Assembly: GCF_000974765.1 (NCBI RefSeq)
Contig: NZ_BBWU01000025.1
Coordinates: 1 to 64,000, forward strand
Source: Sphingomonas changbaiensis NBRC 104936
GTDB lineage: Bacteria; Pseudomonadota; Alphaproteobacteria; Sphingomonadales; Sphingomonadaceae
Reading direction: 5' to 3'
Length of the DNA: 64,000 nucleotides
The notes beneath the pieces are model-generated. The model was not told the DNA's origin, did no database searches, and saw only the letters and a program-made list of their open reading frames with translations. Positions within the stretch are counted from its first letter, which is position 1. Every line of letters starts with the position of its first letter. Positions 8,238-17,202 of the stretch are shown one piece after another. Both the position numbers and the translations under genes were made by a program.

Positions 8238-8996
8238 ATGGTCCTGAAGCTTCTCCGCCGCGCCATCGAACCCGCTCCGTCCGCCGCGCAAGTGCCGGCG
8301 GGCACGCGCATATATGCGATCGGCGATATCCACGGCCGGCTGGACCTGCTCGATCAGTTGCTGTTCCGCATCGACACCGACGATCAGGCGCGCGGAGGCG
8401 CCGAGACTCAGCTCATCTTCCTTGGCGACCTAGTCGATCGCGGCCCGAATTCCGCGGGCGTCGTCCAACGGGCGCTCGAAGTCAGGCAAAGTGGCCGCGC
8501 GGCTCGCTTCCTGATGGGCAATCACGAGGAAGTCTTCCTCAAGGCGCTCGGCGGCAGCCTCGAGGCGTTGCGCTTCTTCGTGAAGATCGGCGGCCGGGCG
8601 ACGATCCTCAGCTATGGTTTCGACGAAGCGGAATATGACCGGCTCGATTACGACGCGCTGATGCCGGAGCTGATCGCGCGCGTGCCGGCCGAGCATGTCG
8701 CCTTCCTCAAGAGCTTCGAGGACCGGATCGCGATCGGCGATTATCTGTTCGTCCATGCGGGCATCCGTCCGCGCGTGCCGATCGACGAGCAATCCGGCGG
8801 CGACCTGCGCTGGATCCGCTCCGAATTCCTGGATTTCCGCGGCGATCATGGCGCGGTGATAGTCCATGGCCACACCATCACCGACGCGGTCGAGGAACGC
8901 CCGAACCGCATCGGCATCGACACCGGCGCCTTCGCCAGCGGCCGCCTGACCGCGCTCGGCCTTGAAGCCGGCGAGAGGTGGTATTTGAGCACGTAG
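8238..8996 (+). CDS. Metallophosphoesterase / PPP-type serine-threonine phosphatase
   Basis: The 252-residue protein carries the three PPP-family metal motifs in order: IYAIGDIHGRLDLL (GDxHG) near residue 30, FLGDLVDRGPNSAG (GDxxDRG) near residue 63, and RFLMGNHEEVF (GNHE) near residue 95, with later metal-binding histidines at YLFVHAGIRP and VIVHGHTITD. It probably dephosphorylates phosphoproteins or small phosphate esters in the cytoplasm. It converges on the acyl-CoA dehydrogenase gene, with a dispersed repeat in between. Confidence 0.92.
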   Translation: MVLKLLRRAIEPAPSAAQVPAGTRIYAIGDIHGRLDLLDQLLFRIDTDDQARGGAETQLIFLGDLVDRGPNSAGVVQRALEVRQSGRAARFLMGNHEEVFLKALGGSLEALRFFVKIGGRATILSYGFDEAEYDRLDYDALMPELIARVPAEHVAFLKSFEDRIAIGDYLFVHAGIRPRVPIDEQSGGDLRWIRSEFLDFRGDHGAVIVHGHTITDAVEERPNRIGIDTGAFASGRLTALGLEAGERWYLST

Positions 8997-9001
8997 ATGC
9001 T

Positions 9002-9057
9002 CCGTTCGCTTCGAGCGAAGTCGAGAAGCGTATCTCGACTGCGCTCGATACGAACGG
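9002..9057. repeat. Dispersed inverted repeat between convergent genes
   Basis: Arms at 9002-9026 and 9033-9057 pair almost fully (CCGTTCGCTTCGAGCGAAGT on the left) around a 6-base loop. The core GAGCGAAGTCGAG is the same as in the repeats at 2065 and 47585. It lies exactly between the convergent ends of the phosphatase and acyl-CoA dehydrogenase genes and could serve as a two-way transcript end. Confidence 0.85.
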
Positions 9058-9063
9058 CCCTTT

Positions 9064-10740
9064 TCAGGCCGCGAGCACCTCGGCGCTGACTGCGTACAAC
9101 TCACCCGCTCCGCCCCGCGCCGACGCCGCCAGTCCAGCCGCCTCCGGAACGATCCGGTGCAGGAAAAACCGCGCCACCGCGCGCTTCATCTGCTCGAACG
9201 GCGTGTCGCCCGCCGCCGCCCGCGACTGCCGTGCAAGCAGCCAGCCCGCGACCGCCACCGACAGCATCGTCAGCAGCGGATAGCTGCCGGCGAGCCGGTC
9301 CTCCGCCGTCGCTTCATTGCCGAGCATCCAGCGCGCGACCGCCTCGACCCGGTCGACCAGGTCCATCAGCGCGGCTTCGTCCTCCGCTTCCGCCCTGATA
9401 TCGGCCAGCAGCGACGCCAGCACCTCGCCGCCCTGCATCGGCAGCTTGCGGTTGACGAGGTCGGCCGCCTGGATGCCGTTCGTTCCTTCGTAGATCGGGG
9501 CGATCCGGATGTCCCGGTAGTGCTGGGCCGCCCCGGTTTCTTCGACGAAGCCCATGCCCCCATGCACCTGCACGCCCAGCGACGCGACCTCGCAGCCGAC
9601 GTCGGTCCCCCATGCCTTTGCAAGCGGGGTCAGCAGGTCGAGCCGTGCCTTGGCCGCTGCGTCGCCCAAGTGCGCGCGGTCCACCTGACCGGCCGCGTAG
9701 TAGATCAGCGCCCGCGCGCCCTGGGTCAGCGCGCGCATCCGCATCAGCATCCGGCGCACGTCCGGATGCTCGACGATCGGACGCCCGAGTTGCACCCGCT
9801 CCTGCGCATAGGCGAGCGCCGCCTGCGTCGCCCGCTCGGCGATCTGCACGCCCTGAAGGCCGACGTTCAGCCGCGCATTGTTCATCATCGTGAACATGGC
9901 GCGCATGCCGCCCATTTCGTCGCCGATCAGCCAGCCATGGCAATCGCCATGATCGCCGAACGAAAGCGTGCAGGTCGGCGATGCGTGGATGCCGAGCTTG
10001 TGCTCGATCGAGACACAGCGAACATCGTTGAATTCGCCCGGCGTGCCGTCCGGGTTGAGCCGGAATTTGGGGACCAGGAACAGCGAAATGCCCTTGGTCC
10101 CCGCCGGCGCACCGGGCGTGCGGGCAAGCACCAGGTGGACGATGTTGTCGGTCAGATCGTGTTCGCCAAAGGTGATGAATATCTTCGTGCCCTTGATCCG
10201 CCAACTCCCATCGGCGGCCGGCGTCGCGGACGTGCGGAGCGCGCCGACATCCGATCCCGCCTGCGGCTCCGTCAGGTTCATCGTGCCGTTCCACTCGCCG
10301 GTCACAAGCTTCGGCAGATAGCCGGCCTGCAGCTCCGGCGATCCGTGCGAGACCAAAGCCTCGATCGCGCCCGGCGTCAGCATATTGATCAGCGAAAAGC
10401 CCATGTTCGCCGTGCCGAGGTCTTCCATGACGACGGTCGCGAGCGAAAACGGCAGGCCCTGCCCGCCGAACGCCTCGGGCGCGCTGATGCTGCCCCAGCC
10501 GCTTTCGACGAAGGCCCGATAGGCCGCGCGGAAGCCCTCCGGCATGACGACCCGGCCGTCCTCCCAGCGCGCGCCGATTTCGTCGCCGATGCGATTGAGC
10601 GGCGCATATTCGCCCGCGGCGAACGCGCCGGCGCCGTCGATGATCGCGTCGACCAGATCGGAGTCGTCGACAAGCTCGCCGATGCGGACGACCTGATCCA
10701 GCACGAAGCGCTGCTCGGCGGCGGGGGGCGTGTAGGTCAT
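9064..10740 (-). CDS. Acyl-CoA dehydrogenase (long form)
   Basis: The 558-residue flavoenzyme introduces a trans-2 double bond into acyl-CoA thioesters. It has the N-terminal helical domain, the FAD/substrate loop MNLTEPQAGSDVGALRT near residue 155, the VHGGMGFVEETG motif, and IYEGTNGIQA near residue 420 with the usual catalytic glutamate; a further helical C-terminal region of about 110 residues places it in the long FadE/DmdC-like group. I chose the ATG at 10740 because AAGGAGG precedes it directly; a longer reading to 10806 has no support. It is divergent from tsaC. Confidence 0.93.
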   Translation of the reverse strand: MTYTPPAAEQRFVLDQVVRIGELVDDSDLVDAIIDGAGAFAAGEYAPLNRIGDEIGARWEDGRVVMPEGFRAAYRAFVESGWGSISAPEAFGGQGLPFSLATVVMEDLGTANMGFSLINMLTPGAIEALVSHGSPELQAGYLPKLVTGEWNGTMNLTEPQAGSDVGALRTSATPAADGSWRIKGTKIFITFGEHDLTDNIVHLVLARTPGAPAGTKGISLFLVPKFRLNPDGTPGEFNDVRCVSIEHKLGIHASPTCTLSFGDHGDCHGWLIGDEMGGMRAMFTMMNNARLNVGLQGVQIAERATQAALAYAQERVQLGRPIVEHPDVRRMLMRMRALTQGARALIYYAAGQVDRAHLGDAAAKARLDLLTPLAKAWGTDVGCEVASLGVQVHGGMGFVEETGAAQHYRDIRIAPIYEGTNGIQAADLVNRKLPMQGGEVLASLLADIRAEAEDEAALMDLVDRVEAVARWMLGNEATAEDRLAGSYPLLTMLSVAVAGWLLARQSRAAAGDTPFEQMKRAVARFFLHRIVPEAAGLAASARGGAGELYAVSAEVLAA

Positions 10741-10783
10741 GGGCCTCCTTGAGAAACGGCGGCTCCGGTTATAGCGCGGGCCG

Positions 10784-11707
10784 GTGGACGCCTCAAACAC
10801 ACGCATGCTGCCCGTTTCGGACGCGGCGATCGACGAGGCCGCCGGTCTGATCCGCGCCGGTCAGCCGGTCGCGGTGCCGACCGAAACCGTCTACGGCCTT
10901 GCTGCCGATGCGACCAACGCGGACGCCGTCGCCCGCATCTACGCCGCCAAGGGGCGGCCAAGCTTCAATCCGTTGATCGTCCATGTGCCGGACCTGAGTG
11001 CAGCCGAGCAGCTGGCCGAGCTGCCGCCCCGAGCTCGGGCATTGGCGGAGCAATATTGGCCGGGACCGCTGACGCTGGTGTTGCCCAGGCGCGACGATGC
11101 GCCGCTCGCCTCGATCGTGACGGCCGGATTGCCGACGGTCGCGATCCGAGTCCCGCGCCATCCGGCAATGCAGGCGCTGCTGCGCGCCAGCGGTCGCCCG
11201 CTCGCCGCGCCCTCCGCCAATGCGAGCGGGTCGATCAGCCCGACGCGCGCCGGGCATGTGATGAAGAGTCTCGGGGGCCGCATCCCGCTAATCCTCGACG
11301 CGGGGCCGACCCAGGTCGGCGTCGAATCGACGATCGTCGGCGTCGATGGCGATCAGTTGCGGTTGCTCCGCCTGGGCCCGATCGATCTCGGCCTGCCGAT
11401 GGCTGCCGGCGACAAGGTTCAGGCGCCGGGCATGCTCGCGCGCCACTACGCCCCCTCGAAGCCGCTGCGGCTGGAGGCGACCGAGGCCCGGCCCGGCGAG
11501 TATCTGATCGGCTTCGGGCCGGTGCAGGGAGACGCCTCGCTCAGCCCGTCGGGCGACCTGGTCGAAGCGGCTGCGCGGCTGTTCGATCTGCTCCACCAGG
11601 CCGACGCCGCGGACACGGACGCCATGGCCGTCGCCCCGATCCCGCCCGAAGGTCTGGGTTTGGCGATCCGCGACCGGCTTCGACGCGCGGCGCACAGGGG
11701 GAACTAA
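10784..11707 (+). CDS. tsaC: L-threonylcarbamoyladenylate synthase (Sua5/TsaC type)
   Basis: This 307-residue enzyme makes threonylcarbamoyl-AMP from threonine, bicarbonate and ATP, the first step of the t6A modification of tRNAs reading ANN codons. The YrdC domain covers about residues 5-200, with PVAVPTETVYGLAADA near residue 25, KGRPSFNPLIVHV near residue 57 and RPLAAPSANASGSISPT near residue 140. The remaining 100 residues form the smaller Sua5 domain, so this is the two-domain form. The GTG at 10784 is the likely start; ATG at 10805 is an alternative. Its stop overlaps the next start codon (TAATG), suggesting coupling to the epimerase. Confidence 0.93.
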   Translation: MDASNTRMLPVSDAAIDEAAGLIRAGQPVAVPTETVYGLAADATNADAVARIYAAKGRPSFNPLIVHVPDLSAAEQLAELPPRARALAEQYWPGPLTLVLPRRDDAPLASIVTAGLPTVAIRVPRHPAMQALLRASGRPLAAPSANASGSISPTRAGHVMKSLGGRIPLILDAGPTQVGVESTIVGVDGDQLRLLRLGPIDLGLPMAAGDKVQAPGMLARHYAPSKPLRLEATEARPGEYLIGFGPVQGDASLSPSGDLVEAAARLFDLLHQADAADTDAMAVAPIPPEGLGLAIRDRLRRAAHRGN

Positions 11708-12702
11708 TGGCGACTCTCGTCACCGGAGCAGCGGGTTTTATCGGCTATCATCTGGCGGACCGGCTGCTGTCCGCCGGCGAACGCGTGATCGGGATCGACA
11801 ATTTCGTTCCCTATTACCTGCCGCAGCTGAAGGAGGATCGCGTTGCCGACCTGCAGCGGCGATACCCGGACGCATTCACGCCGCTGAGGGTCGATTTCGC
11901 CGATCACGAGGCGCTGGACCGCGCGCTGGAGCCCCACAGCTTCGACCGCCTCGCCCATTTGGGCGCCCAGCCGGGCGTGCGCTACTCGATTGAGAATCCC
12001 CGCGCCTATGCGCACGCCAATCTGACCGGGCATCTGAACATGCTGGAGCTCGCCCGCGCGCGGGCGCTGCCGATGGTCTATGCCTCGTCGTCCTCGGTCT
12101 ATGGCGGCAATGACAGCCTGCCGTTCCGGGTGGAGGACCGCGTCGACCGCCCGGTCTCGCTCTATGCCGCGACCAAAAAGGCGGACGAGCTGATGAGCGA
12201 GACCTATGCGCACCTCTACCGGATCCCGCTGACCGGCCTGCGGTTTTTCACCGTCTATGGCCCCTGGGGGCGGCCCGACATGGCGCCCTGGCTGTTCACC
12301 GAAGCGATCCTGAGCGGCAAGCCGATCAAGGTGTTCAACAACGGCGATATGCGCCGCGATTTCACCTATGTCGATGACATCGTCGACGGCGTCATCGCGA
12401 CGCTCGACAGTCCGCCGCCCGACGACGGCGCGCCGAAGCCGGGCGGCAGCATCGCGCCGCACCGCATCTACAATATCGGCAACAACCGCTCCGAAGAGCT
12501 GACCCGGTTCATCGACGTGATCGAGGCGGCGTGCGGCCGCAAGGCGATCCGCGAAATGCAGCCGATGCAGCCGGGGGATGTGAAGGATACCTACGCCGAC
12601 ATCGGAGCGATCCAGGCCGATCTGGGGTTCACGCCCCGCACGACTCTCGACGAAGGCATCCCGCGTTTCGTCCGCTGGTTCCGGGATTACGCCGCCCTCT
12701 GA
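11707..12702 (+). CDS. NAD-dependent epimerase, UDP-glucuronate 4-epimerase-like
   Basis: The 331-residue protein is an extended short-chain dehydrogenase. It shows the NAD motif VTGAAGFIGYHLAD at the start, the catalytic serine region YASSSSVYGG near residue 120, and Y-x-x-x-K as LYAATKKADE near residue 155. The PGVRYSIENP and GPWGRPDMA stretches are typical of the UDP-glucuronate 4-epimerase (LpsL/Cap1J) group, which converts UDP-glucuronate to UDP-galacturonate. The ATG at 11707 shares one base with the tsaC stop. It likely supplies an acidic sugar for the exopolysaccharide locus that begins here. Confidence 0.9.
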   Translation: MATLVTGAAGFIGYHLADRLLSAGERVIGIDNFVPYYLPQLKEDRVADLQRRYPDAFTPLRVDFADHEALDRALEPHSFDRLAHLGAQPGVRYSIENPRAYAHANLTGHLNMLELARARALPMVYASSSSVYGGNDSLPFRVEDRVDRPVSLYAATKKADELMSETYAHLYRIPLTGLRFFTVYGPWGRPDMAPWLFTEAILSGKPIKVFNNGDMRRDFTYVDDIVDGVIATLDSPPPDDGAPKPGGSIAPHRIYNIGNNRSEELTRFIDVIEAACGRKAIREMQPMQPGDVKDTYADIGAIQADLGFTPRTTLDEGIPRFVRWFRDYAAL

Positions 12703-12772
12703 GCTTTCGAAGCGCTTGCGAAACGATCGAACCTGTGCCCTGATGGAGGTGGGGCAACAGGGGGGAGCTCAA

Positions 12773-13915
12773 ATGGCCGGGATTCTGGTCGTGTTCGGCA
12801 CGCGCCCGGAGGCTATCAAGCTGGCGCCCGTCGTCGCGGCCTTGCGCTCGCGCGGCATTCCGACGCGGATTTGTGTGACCGCTCAGCACCGCGAATTGCT
12901 CGATCGGGCGCTCGGCTCCGGACTGACGCCCGACATCGACCTGAACCTGATGCGGCCGGGCCAGTCGCTGGCCGTGCTGACCGGACGAATGGTCGCCGCG
13001 CTCGATCGGGTATTCGCGGCGGAGCAGCCGGAGCGGGTCATCGTCCAGGGCGATACCGCGACCGCGCTCGCCGCCGCGCAGGCTGCATATTTCCGGGCCA
13101 TTCCGATCGCCCATGTCGAAGCGGGTTTGCGCACCGGCGATCTTGATGCGCCCCATCCGGAGGAAGGCAACCGGCGGATGATCGGAGCCGTCGCCGACAT
13201 GCACTTCGCGCCGACGGCGGCCGCCGCAGCCGCGTTGCGCAACGAAGGCATCGCAGCCGAACGTATTCATCTGACCGGCAACACGGTCGTCGACGCACTT
13301 CATGCCGTCCGTGCACGCTTGCGCCGTGCGCCGGTCCTCGCCGGCCCTGCTCGCGACCTTCTCGATCGATGCGCAGGCCGGCGGCTGATCCTCGTCACCT
13401 GCCACCGCCGCGAAAGCTTTGGCGCCGCGCCCGAAATTGCCGCCGCGATCCGCGCGCTCGCGACGCGCCCGGACGTGCTCGTCGCGCTGCCGCTCCACCC
13501 CAACCCGGCCATCCGCCACCCTCTGGAGAACGCGCTGCGGGACACGCCGAACGTCGCGCTGCTGGACCCACTCGACTTCGCTCCGTTCGTGTCCCTGCTG
13601 TCCGCGGCGTACCTTGTCCTGACGGACAGCGGCGGCGTGCAGGAGGAAGCGCCGGTGCTGGGCACACCGGTGCTGGTGATGCGCGACGTAACGGAACGGC
13701 CCGAGGGCGTCGCCGCCGGCACTGCGCGACTGGTCGGCACGCGTGCGCAGCGGATCGTTTCAGAAGCCTGCCTGCTGCTCGACAATCCCGCCGCGCACGC
13801 CCGCATGGCCCGCGCGCACAGTCCCTATGGCGACGGTCGCGCCGCGGATCGGATCGTCGAGATTATTGCCAAAACGCACGACTATGGCGCAGCAGCAACT
13901 GCCTTTGCTGACTAG
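12773..13915 (+). CDS. wecB: UDP-N-acetylglucosamine 2-epimerase (non-hydrolysing)
   Basis: The 380-residue GT-B-fold enzyme interconverts UDP-GlcNAc and UDP-ManNAc. Diagnostic motifs are VFGTRPEAIKLAPV at the start, VQGDTATALAAAQAA near residue 90, IAHVEAGLRTGD near residue 115, HPEEGNRRMIG near residue 130, and LTDSGGVQEEAPVLGTPVLV near residue 280 followed by RPEGVAAGT. I chose the ATG at 12773, preceded by GGGGGAG; a 19-residue longer reading from 12716 is less likely. Together with the upstream epimerase it points to aminosugar and uronic acid residues in the polymer. Confidence 0.93.
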   Translation: MAGILVVFGTRPEAIKLAPVVAALRSRGIPTRICVTAQHRELLDRALGSGLTPDIDLNLMRPGQSLAVLTGRMVAALDRVFAAEQPERVIVQGDTATALAAAQAAYFRAIPIAHVEAGLRTGDLDAPHPEEGNRRMIGAVADMHFAPTAAAAAALRNEGIAAERIHLTGNTVVDALHAVRARLRRAPVLAGPARDLLDRCAGRRLILVTCHRRESFGAAPEIAAAIRALATRPDVLVALPLHPNPAIRHPLENALRDTPNVALLDPLDFAPFVSLLSAAYLVLTDSGGVQEEAPVLGTPVLVMRDVTERPEGVAAGTARLVGTRAQRIVSEACLLLDNPAAHARMARAHSPYGDGRAADRIVEIIAKTHDYGAAATAFAD

Positions 13916-13988
13916 ATGCTGCCGCGCCTATGGAGTCCGGGGCGCCACACCGAAGACTATCCGGCTGCTCGCGTTAGCGACACCATTC

Positions 13989-16061
13989 CTATGCGATGCT
14001 AAAGCTCTGTATTTGCGTATGCCAACTCGTGGATATGTCATACGTGAGCGCGACAGAATCGTTCGCAACGAAGGCGCCATTCGCCTGACCCAGCCAGTCG
14101 GTCATCGCGCCGCTATCGTTGCGCCATAGAATATCCGCGCGCCCGTCACCGTTGAAATCCTCGACACCCGCGACCTTCCAGCTGGTCGGAATGTCGTAAA
14201 TCAGTGCGGCAGGGTCATTGGCGACAAAACCGCCATTCGCCTGACCAAGCCAATCGGTCAGCGCGCCGCTGTCGTTGCGCCACAGAATATCCGCGCGGCC
14301 ATCGCCATTGAAGTCGCCCACGCCCGCGACTTTCCAGCTCGTCGAGATATCGTAGATCAAGGCCACCGAGTCATTGGCGACAAAGCCGCCATTCGCCTGG
14401 CCCAACCAATCGGTCAGTGCACCGCTGTCGTTGCGCCACAAAATGTCGGCGCGGCCATCGCCGTTGAAGTCGCCGACGCCCGCGACTTTCCAGCTCGTTG
14501 GAATGTCATAGATAAGTGCGACGGAGTCATTGGCGGTGAAGCCACCATCGGCTCGGCTCAGCCAGTCGGTCAGTGCGCCACTGTCGTTGCGCCACAGAAT
14601 GTCGGCATGCCCATCGCCGTTGAAATCATCCACGCCGGCGACTTTCCAACTCGTCGAAATGTGGTCGACACGCGCAATGGCGTCGTTGGCCACATAGCCG
14701 CCATTGGCCGTTCCAAGCCAGTCGGTCAGTGACCCATCGTCATTGCGCCACAGAATATCAGATCGACCGTCGCCATTGAGGTCGGCGAAGCCGTTGATCT
14801 TCCAGCTCGTGGAGATCCCCGGCATCCGGCCAATCGCGTCGTTTCCGGTGAAGCCGCCATCCGCACGGCCGAGCCAGTTGGTAAGCGACCCGTCGTCGTT
14901 TCGCCAAAGAATATCGGCAAGGCCGTCGCCATTCAGATCGCCCCGCACCGGCGGGCCGTTATTCGAATAGGCCTGCGCGTGGAATGTACCGCCCGAATCC
15001 TTCCAGGCGAGAACAAAACCGCCATCAGTGAGGGAGGCAACGTCGGGGCCGATGGCACCATCCAGTTTGATTTCAGGGCCGGTCTGATGGCCCGCCGCAT
15101 CATAGACCTTCACCTCGGTCGGCCCGGCTTGGCGGGGCTCCAGTGCCGTTACGAAGCCGCCGTCGGCGAGCGCGGCCACACTGGTGACGGACGATGAGTC
15201 GGAGGATACCAGGATATCGCTGCCCACCTTCGAGCCGTCCTGAGCATAGATCTGCGCATGGATATCGACCACGTTGGCCTGATCCGGGGCAGCCCACATC
15301 GCGACCACATGCCCATCGGAGAGCTGCGTCACTTGCACGCCCTGAAGAGCGGTGACGCTGCTCGCGATCACCTGATCGGTCGAGGCCTGGCCTGCCCCAT
15401 CATAAAAGATCGCGTGCCCAGCCGCCGCGTTGGAGGCGACGTATGTGGCGACCCAGCCGCCTTGGCCGAGCGCCGAGAAAACAGGCCGGCTCGCAAAATC
15501 GCCTGACGGGTGTGCGACGACAAAACTGCTGCCGATCAGAGTGCCATCCGACGAAAGGTACTGCGCCTTCAAGGCCCCTTGCTGGTCAACCCAGCCGGCA
15601 ACCAATCGCCCATCGCTCAGGGTGGTGACTGTCTCTCCGACGCCGCCTGCGGTGCCCAAATAGATCGGCGAGTGAACGCTAGCTCCCGACGCATCATAAA
15701 GGCGAAGTGCAGCCTCCTGATTTTGACCCGCCTGAGCCAAGGAGAAACGGGCATCATCGCTGGAAATGATCGCGAATCCGCCTGTGTTCAGTCCCGAGAT
15801 CGCTTGATTGAGCGGATAGCTGCTGGTCGGGCCGGTATCTGTGATCAGGCTTCGCGCACCAGCCGTCGTCGCGCTCAGATCGGCACGAAACGTCAGACCG
15901 TACAGATCGCCGTCAAGCGTGCTTCGGTCATTGTCGTCCGATGCCCAAACAACACTGAAACCGCCGTCGGAAAGTCCAGCGACGCGTATCCCTCCCTGGG
16001 CGAACTGCGAATCCCCAGCAGAGAAGTCCAATCGGGAACCCCGAGCCGCATACCGTGCCAT
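13989..16061 (-). CDS. VCBS/FG-GAP repeat protein, probable secreted adhesin or matrix protein
   Basis: The 690-residue protein has two repeat regions. The first 370 residues contain about seven units built around L-x-D-G-G-F-V-V-A-W (for example LSDGGFSVVWASDD, LTDGGFVLAWKDSG), which resemble the beta-propeller-like units of large type I secreted proteins. The last 320 residues contain six near-identical 52-residue units beginning D-F-N-G-D-G-R-A-D-I-L-W-R-N-D-S-G, an FG-GAP/VCBS-type calcium-binding motif. There is no Sec signal peptide, which fits export by a type I system; one is encoded at 38792-43337. The start at 16061 has AGAGGGG about 12 bases upstream. Its specific function is unknown; a cell-surface or polysaccharide-matrix role is inferred. 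Confidence 0.85.
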   Translation of the reverse strand: MARYAARGSRLDFSAGDSQFAQGGIRVAGLSDGGFSVVWASDDNDRSTLDGDLYGLTFRADLSATTAGARSLITDTGPTSSYPLNQAISGLNTGGFAIISSDDARFSLAQAGQNQEAALRLYDASGASVHSPIYLGTAGGVGETVTTLSDGRLVAGWVDQQGALKAQYLSSDGTLIGSSFVVAHPSGDFASRPVFSALGQGGWVATYVASNAAAGHAIFYDGAGQASTDQVIASSVTALQGVQVTQLSDGHVVAMWAAPDQANVVDIHAQIYAQDGSKVGSDILVSSDSSSVTSVAALADGGFVTALEPRQAGPTEVKVYDAAGHQTGPEIKLDGAIGPDVASLTDGGFVLAWKDSGGTFHAQAYSNNGPPVRGDLNGDGLADILWRNDDGSLTNWLGRADGGFTGNDAIGRMPGISTSWKINGFADLNGDGRSDILWRNDDGSLTDWLGTANGGYVANDAIARVDHISTSWKVAGVDDFNGDGHADILWRNDSGALTDWLSRADGGFTANDSVALIYDIPTSWKVAGVGDFNGDGRADILWRNDSGALTDWLGQANGGFVANDSVALIYDISTSWKVAGVGDFNGDGRADILWRNDSGALTDWLGQANGGFVANDPAALIYDIPTSWKVAGVEDFNGDGRADILWRNDSGAMTDWLGQANGAFVANDSVALTYDISTSWHTQIQSFSIA
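14040..14975 (-). repeat. Six tandem 156-base coding repeats
   Basis: Six consecutive copies of a 52-codon unit lie in the 3' part of the VCBS-repeat gene. The third to sixth copies (counted in the direction of translation) are the most alike, with long identical stretches at the DNA level such as the GTCGTTGCGCCACA block recurring about every 156 bases. Such direct repeats can change number by recombination. Confidence 0.85.
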
Positions 16062-16212
16062 ACTGATCTGACCCCTCTTGTCCCAAAGATTTCATCGTTT
16101 CGAGAAATCAATGAAACTACCGATCAGATTTCCGGTTCCGGCATCCGGGATGATCTCAGCGAACGGGTCCTAATCCAGGCGGGATTGCGAGCGGGTCAGA
16201 CCGCGCCAAGCA

Positions 16213-17097
16213 TCAGACCCGCCCGGCGGATTTGGCAAGCAATTCCATTGCAAAGCCGCGCACATCGGACCCGATGTCTTCGCGCTCCAGCGCCAGTGCC
16301 AGATTCGCCTGCACGAAGCCGGTCTTGTCACCACAATCGTAGCGGGCACCGCGATATGTCCGCGCATGGAACGGCTGCTGCCCGACCAGCTTGGCGAGCG
16401 CGTCGGTGAGCTGGATTTCTCCTCCGGCGCCTCGTTCGCCCTGGCCGAGAAGCTCCATCACGTCAGGCTGCAGCACATAGCGGCCGATTGCTGCCAGCCG
16501 CGAAGGCGCCGTCCCGGCCGCGGGCTTCTCGACGAAGCCGCGGACTTCAGTCACGTCGCCGTGCCGCGCGCCGGGATCGATGATGCCATAACGATGCGTA
16601 TGATCCTCCGGCACCTCGAGTACTGAGATCACGTTACCGCCCTTTTCCCGATAGGTCTCGGCAAGCTGGCTGATCGAGGGGTTGGCCGGGTTCCATAGTA
16701 GCTCGTCGACCAGAAGGACCGCAAACGGCTCGTCACCGACCAGGTGGCGCGCGCACCACACCGCGTGGCCGAGACCCAATGGCTCCTGCTGCCGCACATA
16801 GGCGATGTCGCCGGGGGCGAGCCGCGTGCCGTTCAGCACCTCCAGCGACTTGCCGCGCTCCCTCATCGTCGCCTCAAGCTCATAGGAGATGTCGAAATAG
16901 TCCTCCATCGAACCCTTGCCGCGACCGGTTACGAAGATCAGCTGCTCGATCCCGGCGGCAAGCGCTTCGTCGACGGCGTACTGGATCAGCGGCCGGTCGA
17001 CGACGGGAAGCATTTCCTTCGGCACCGACTTGGTCGCGGGCAGATTGCGCGTGCCGAGACCCGCAACCGGAAACACTGCCTTGCGCAAAGGCTGCAT
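16213..17097 (-). CDS. galU: UTP-glucose-1-phosphate uridylyltransferase
   Basis: This 294-residue nucleotidyltransferase makes UDP-glucose, the precursor for most sugars of the locus. Motifs are the start KAVFPVAGLGTRNLPATKSV with the G-x-G-T-R nucleotide loop, KEMLPVVDRPLIQYAVDEA, the VLLVDELL metal-binding region near residue 133, and GFVEKPAAGTAPSRLAAIGR near residue 180. The ATG at 17097 follows a GAAGGAGCG ribosome site; longer readings are unsupported. It is encoded opposite to the beta-helix gene that follows. Confidence 0.95.
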   Translation of the reverse strand: MQPLRKAVFPVAGLGTRNLPATKSVPKEMLPVVDRPLIQYAVDEALAAGIEQLIFVTGRGKGSMEDYFDISYELEATMRERGKSLEVLNGTRLAPGDIAYVRQQEPLGLGHAVWCARHLVGDEPFAVLLVDELLWNPANPSISQLAETYREKGGNVISVLEVPEDHTHRYGIIDPGARHGDVTEVRGFVEKPAAGTAPSRLAAIGRYVLQPDVMELLGQGERGAGGEIQLTDALAKLVGQQPFHARTYRGARYDCGDKTGFVQANLALALEREDIGSDVRGFAMELLAKSAGRV

Positions 17098-17202
17098 GGA
17101 TTTCGCTCCTTCAATTTGGAGGAGCCTCCTAGCGAGCGCAGATGATCGCGCAAAGTCTTGTCGTACATGGCTTTCGCCAAGTCCCGCGTTTATGGTCGTT
17201 CG

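Noticed and set aside
13916-13988. Gap between wecB and the VCBS gene searched for a tRNA or terminator
   Set aside because: No cloverleaf or clear stem with T run could be found.
16062-16212. 151-base gap between the VCBS gene and galU
   Set aside because: I see no open frame, hairpin with T run or repeat that could be supported; it probably holds the promoter of the VCBS gene.
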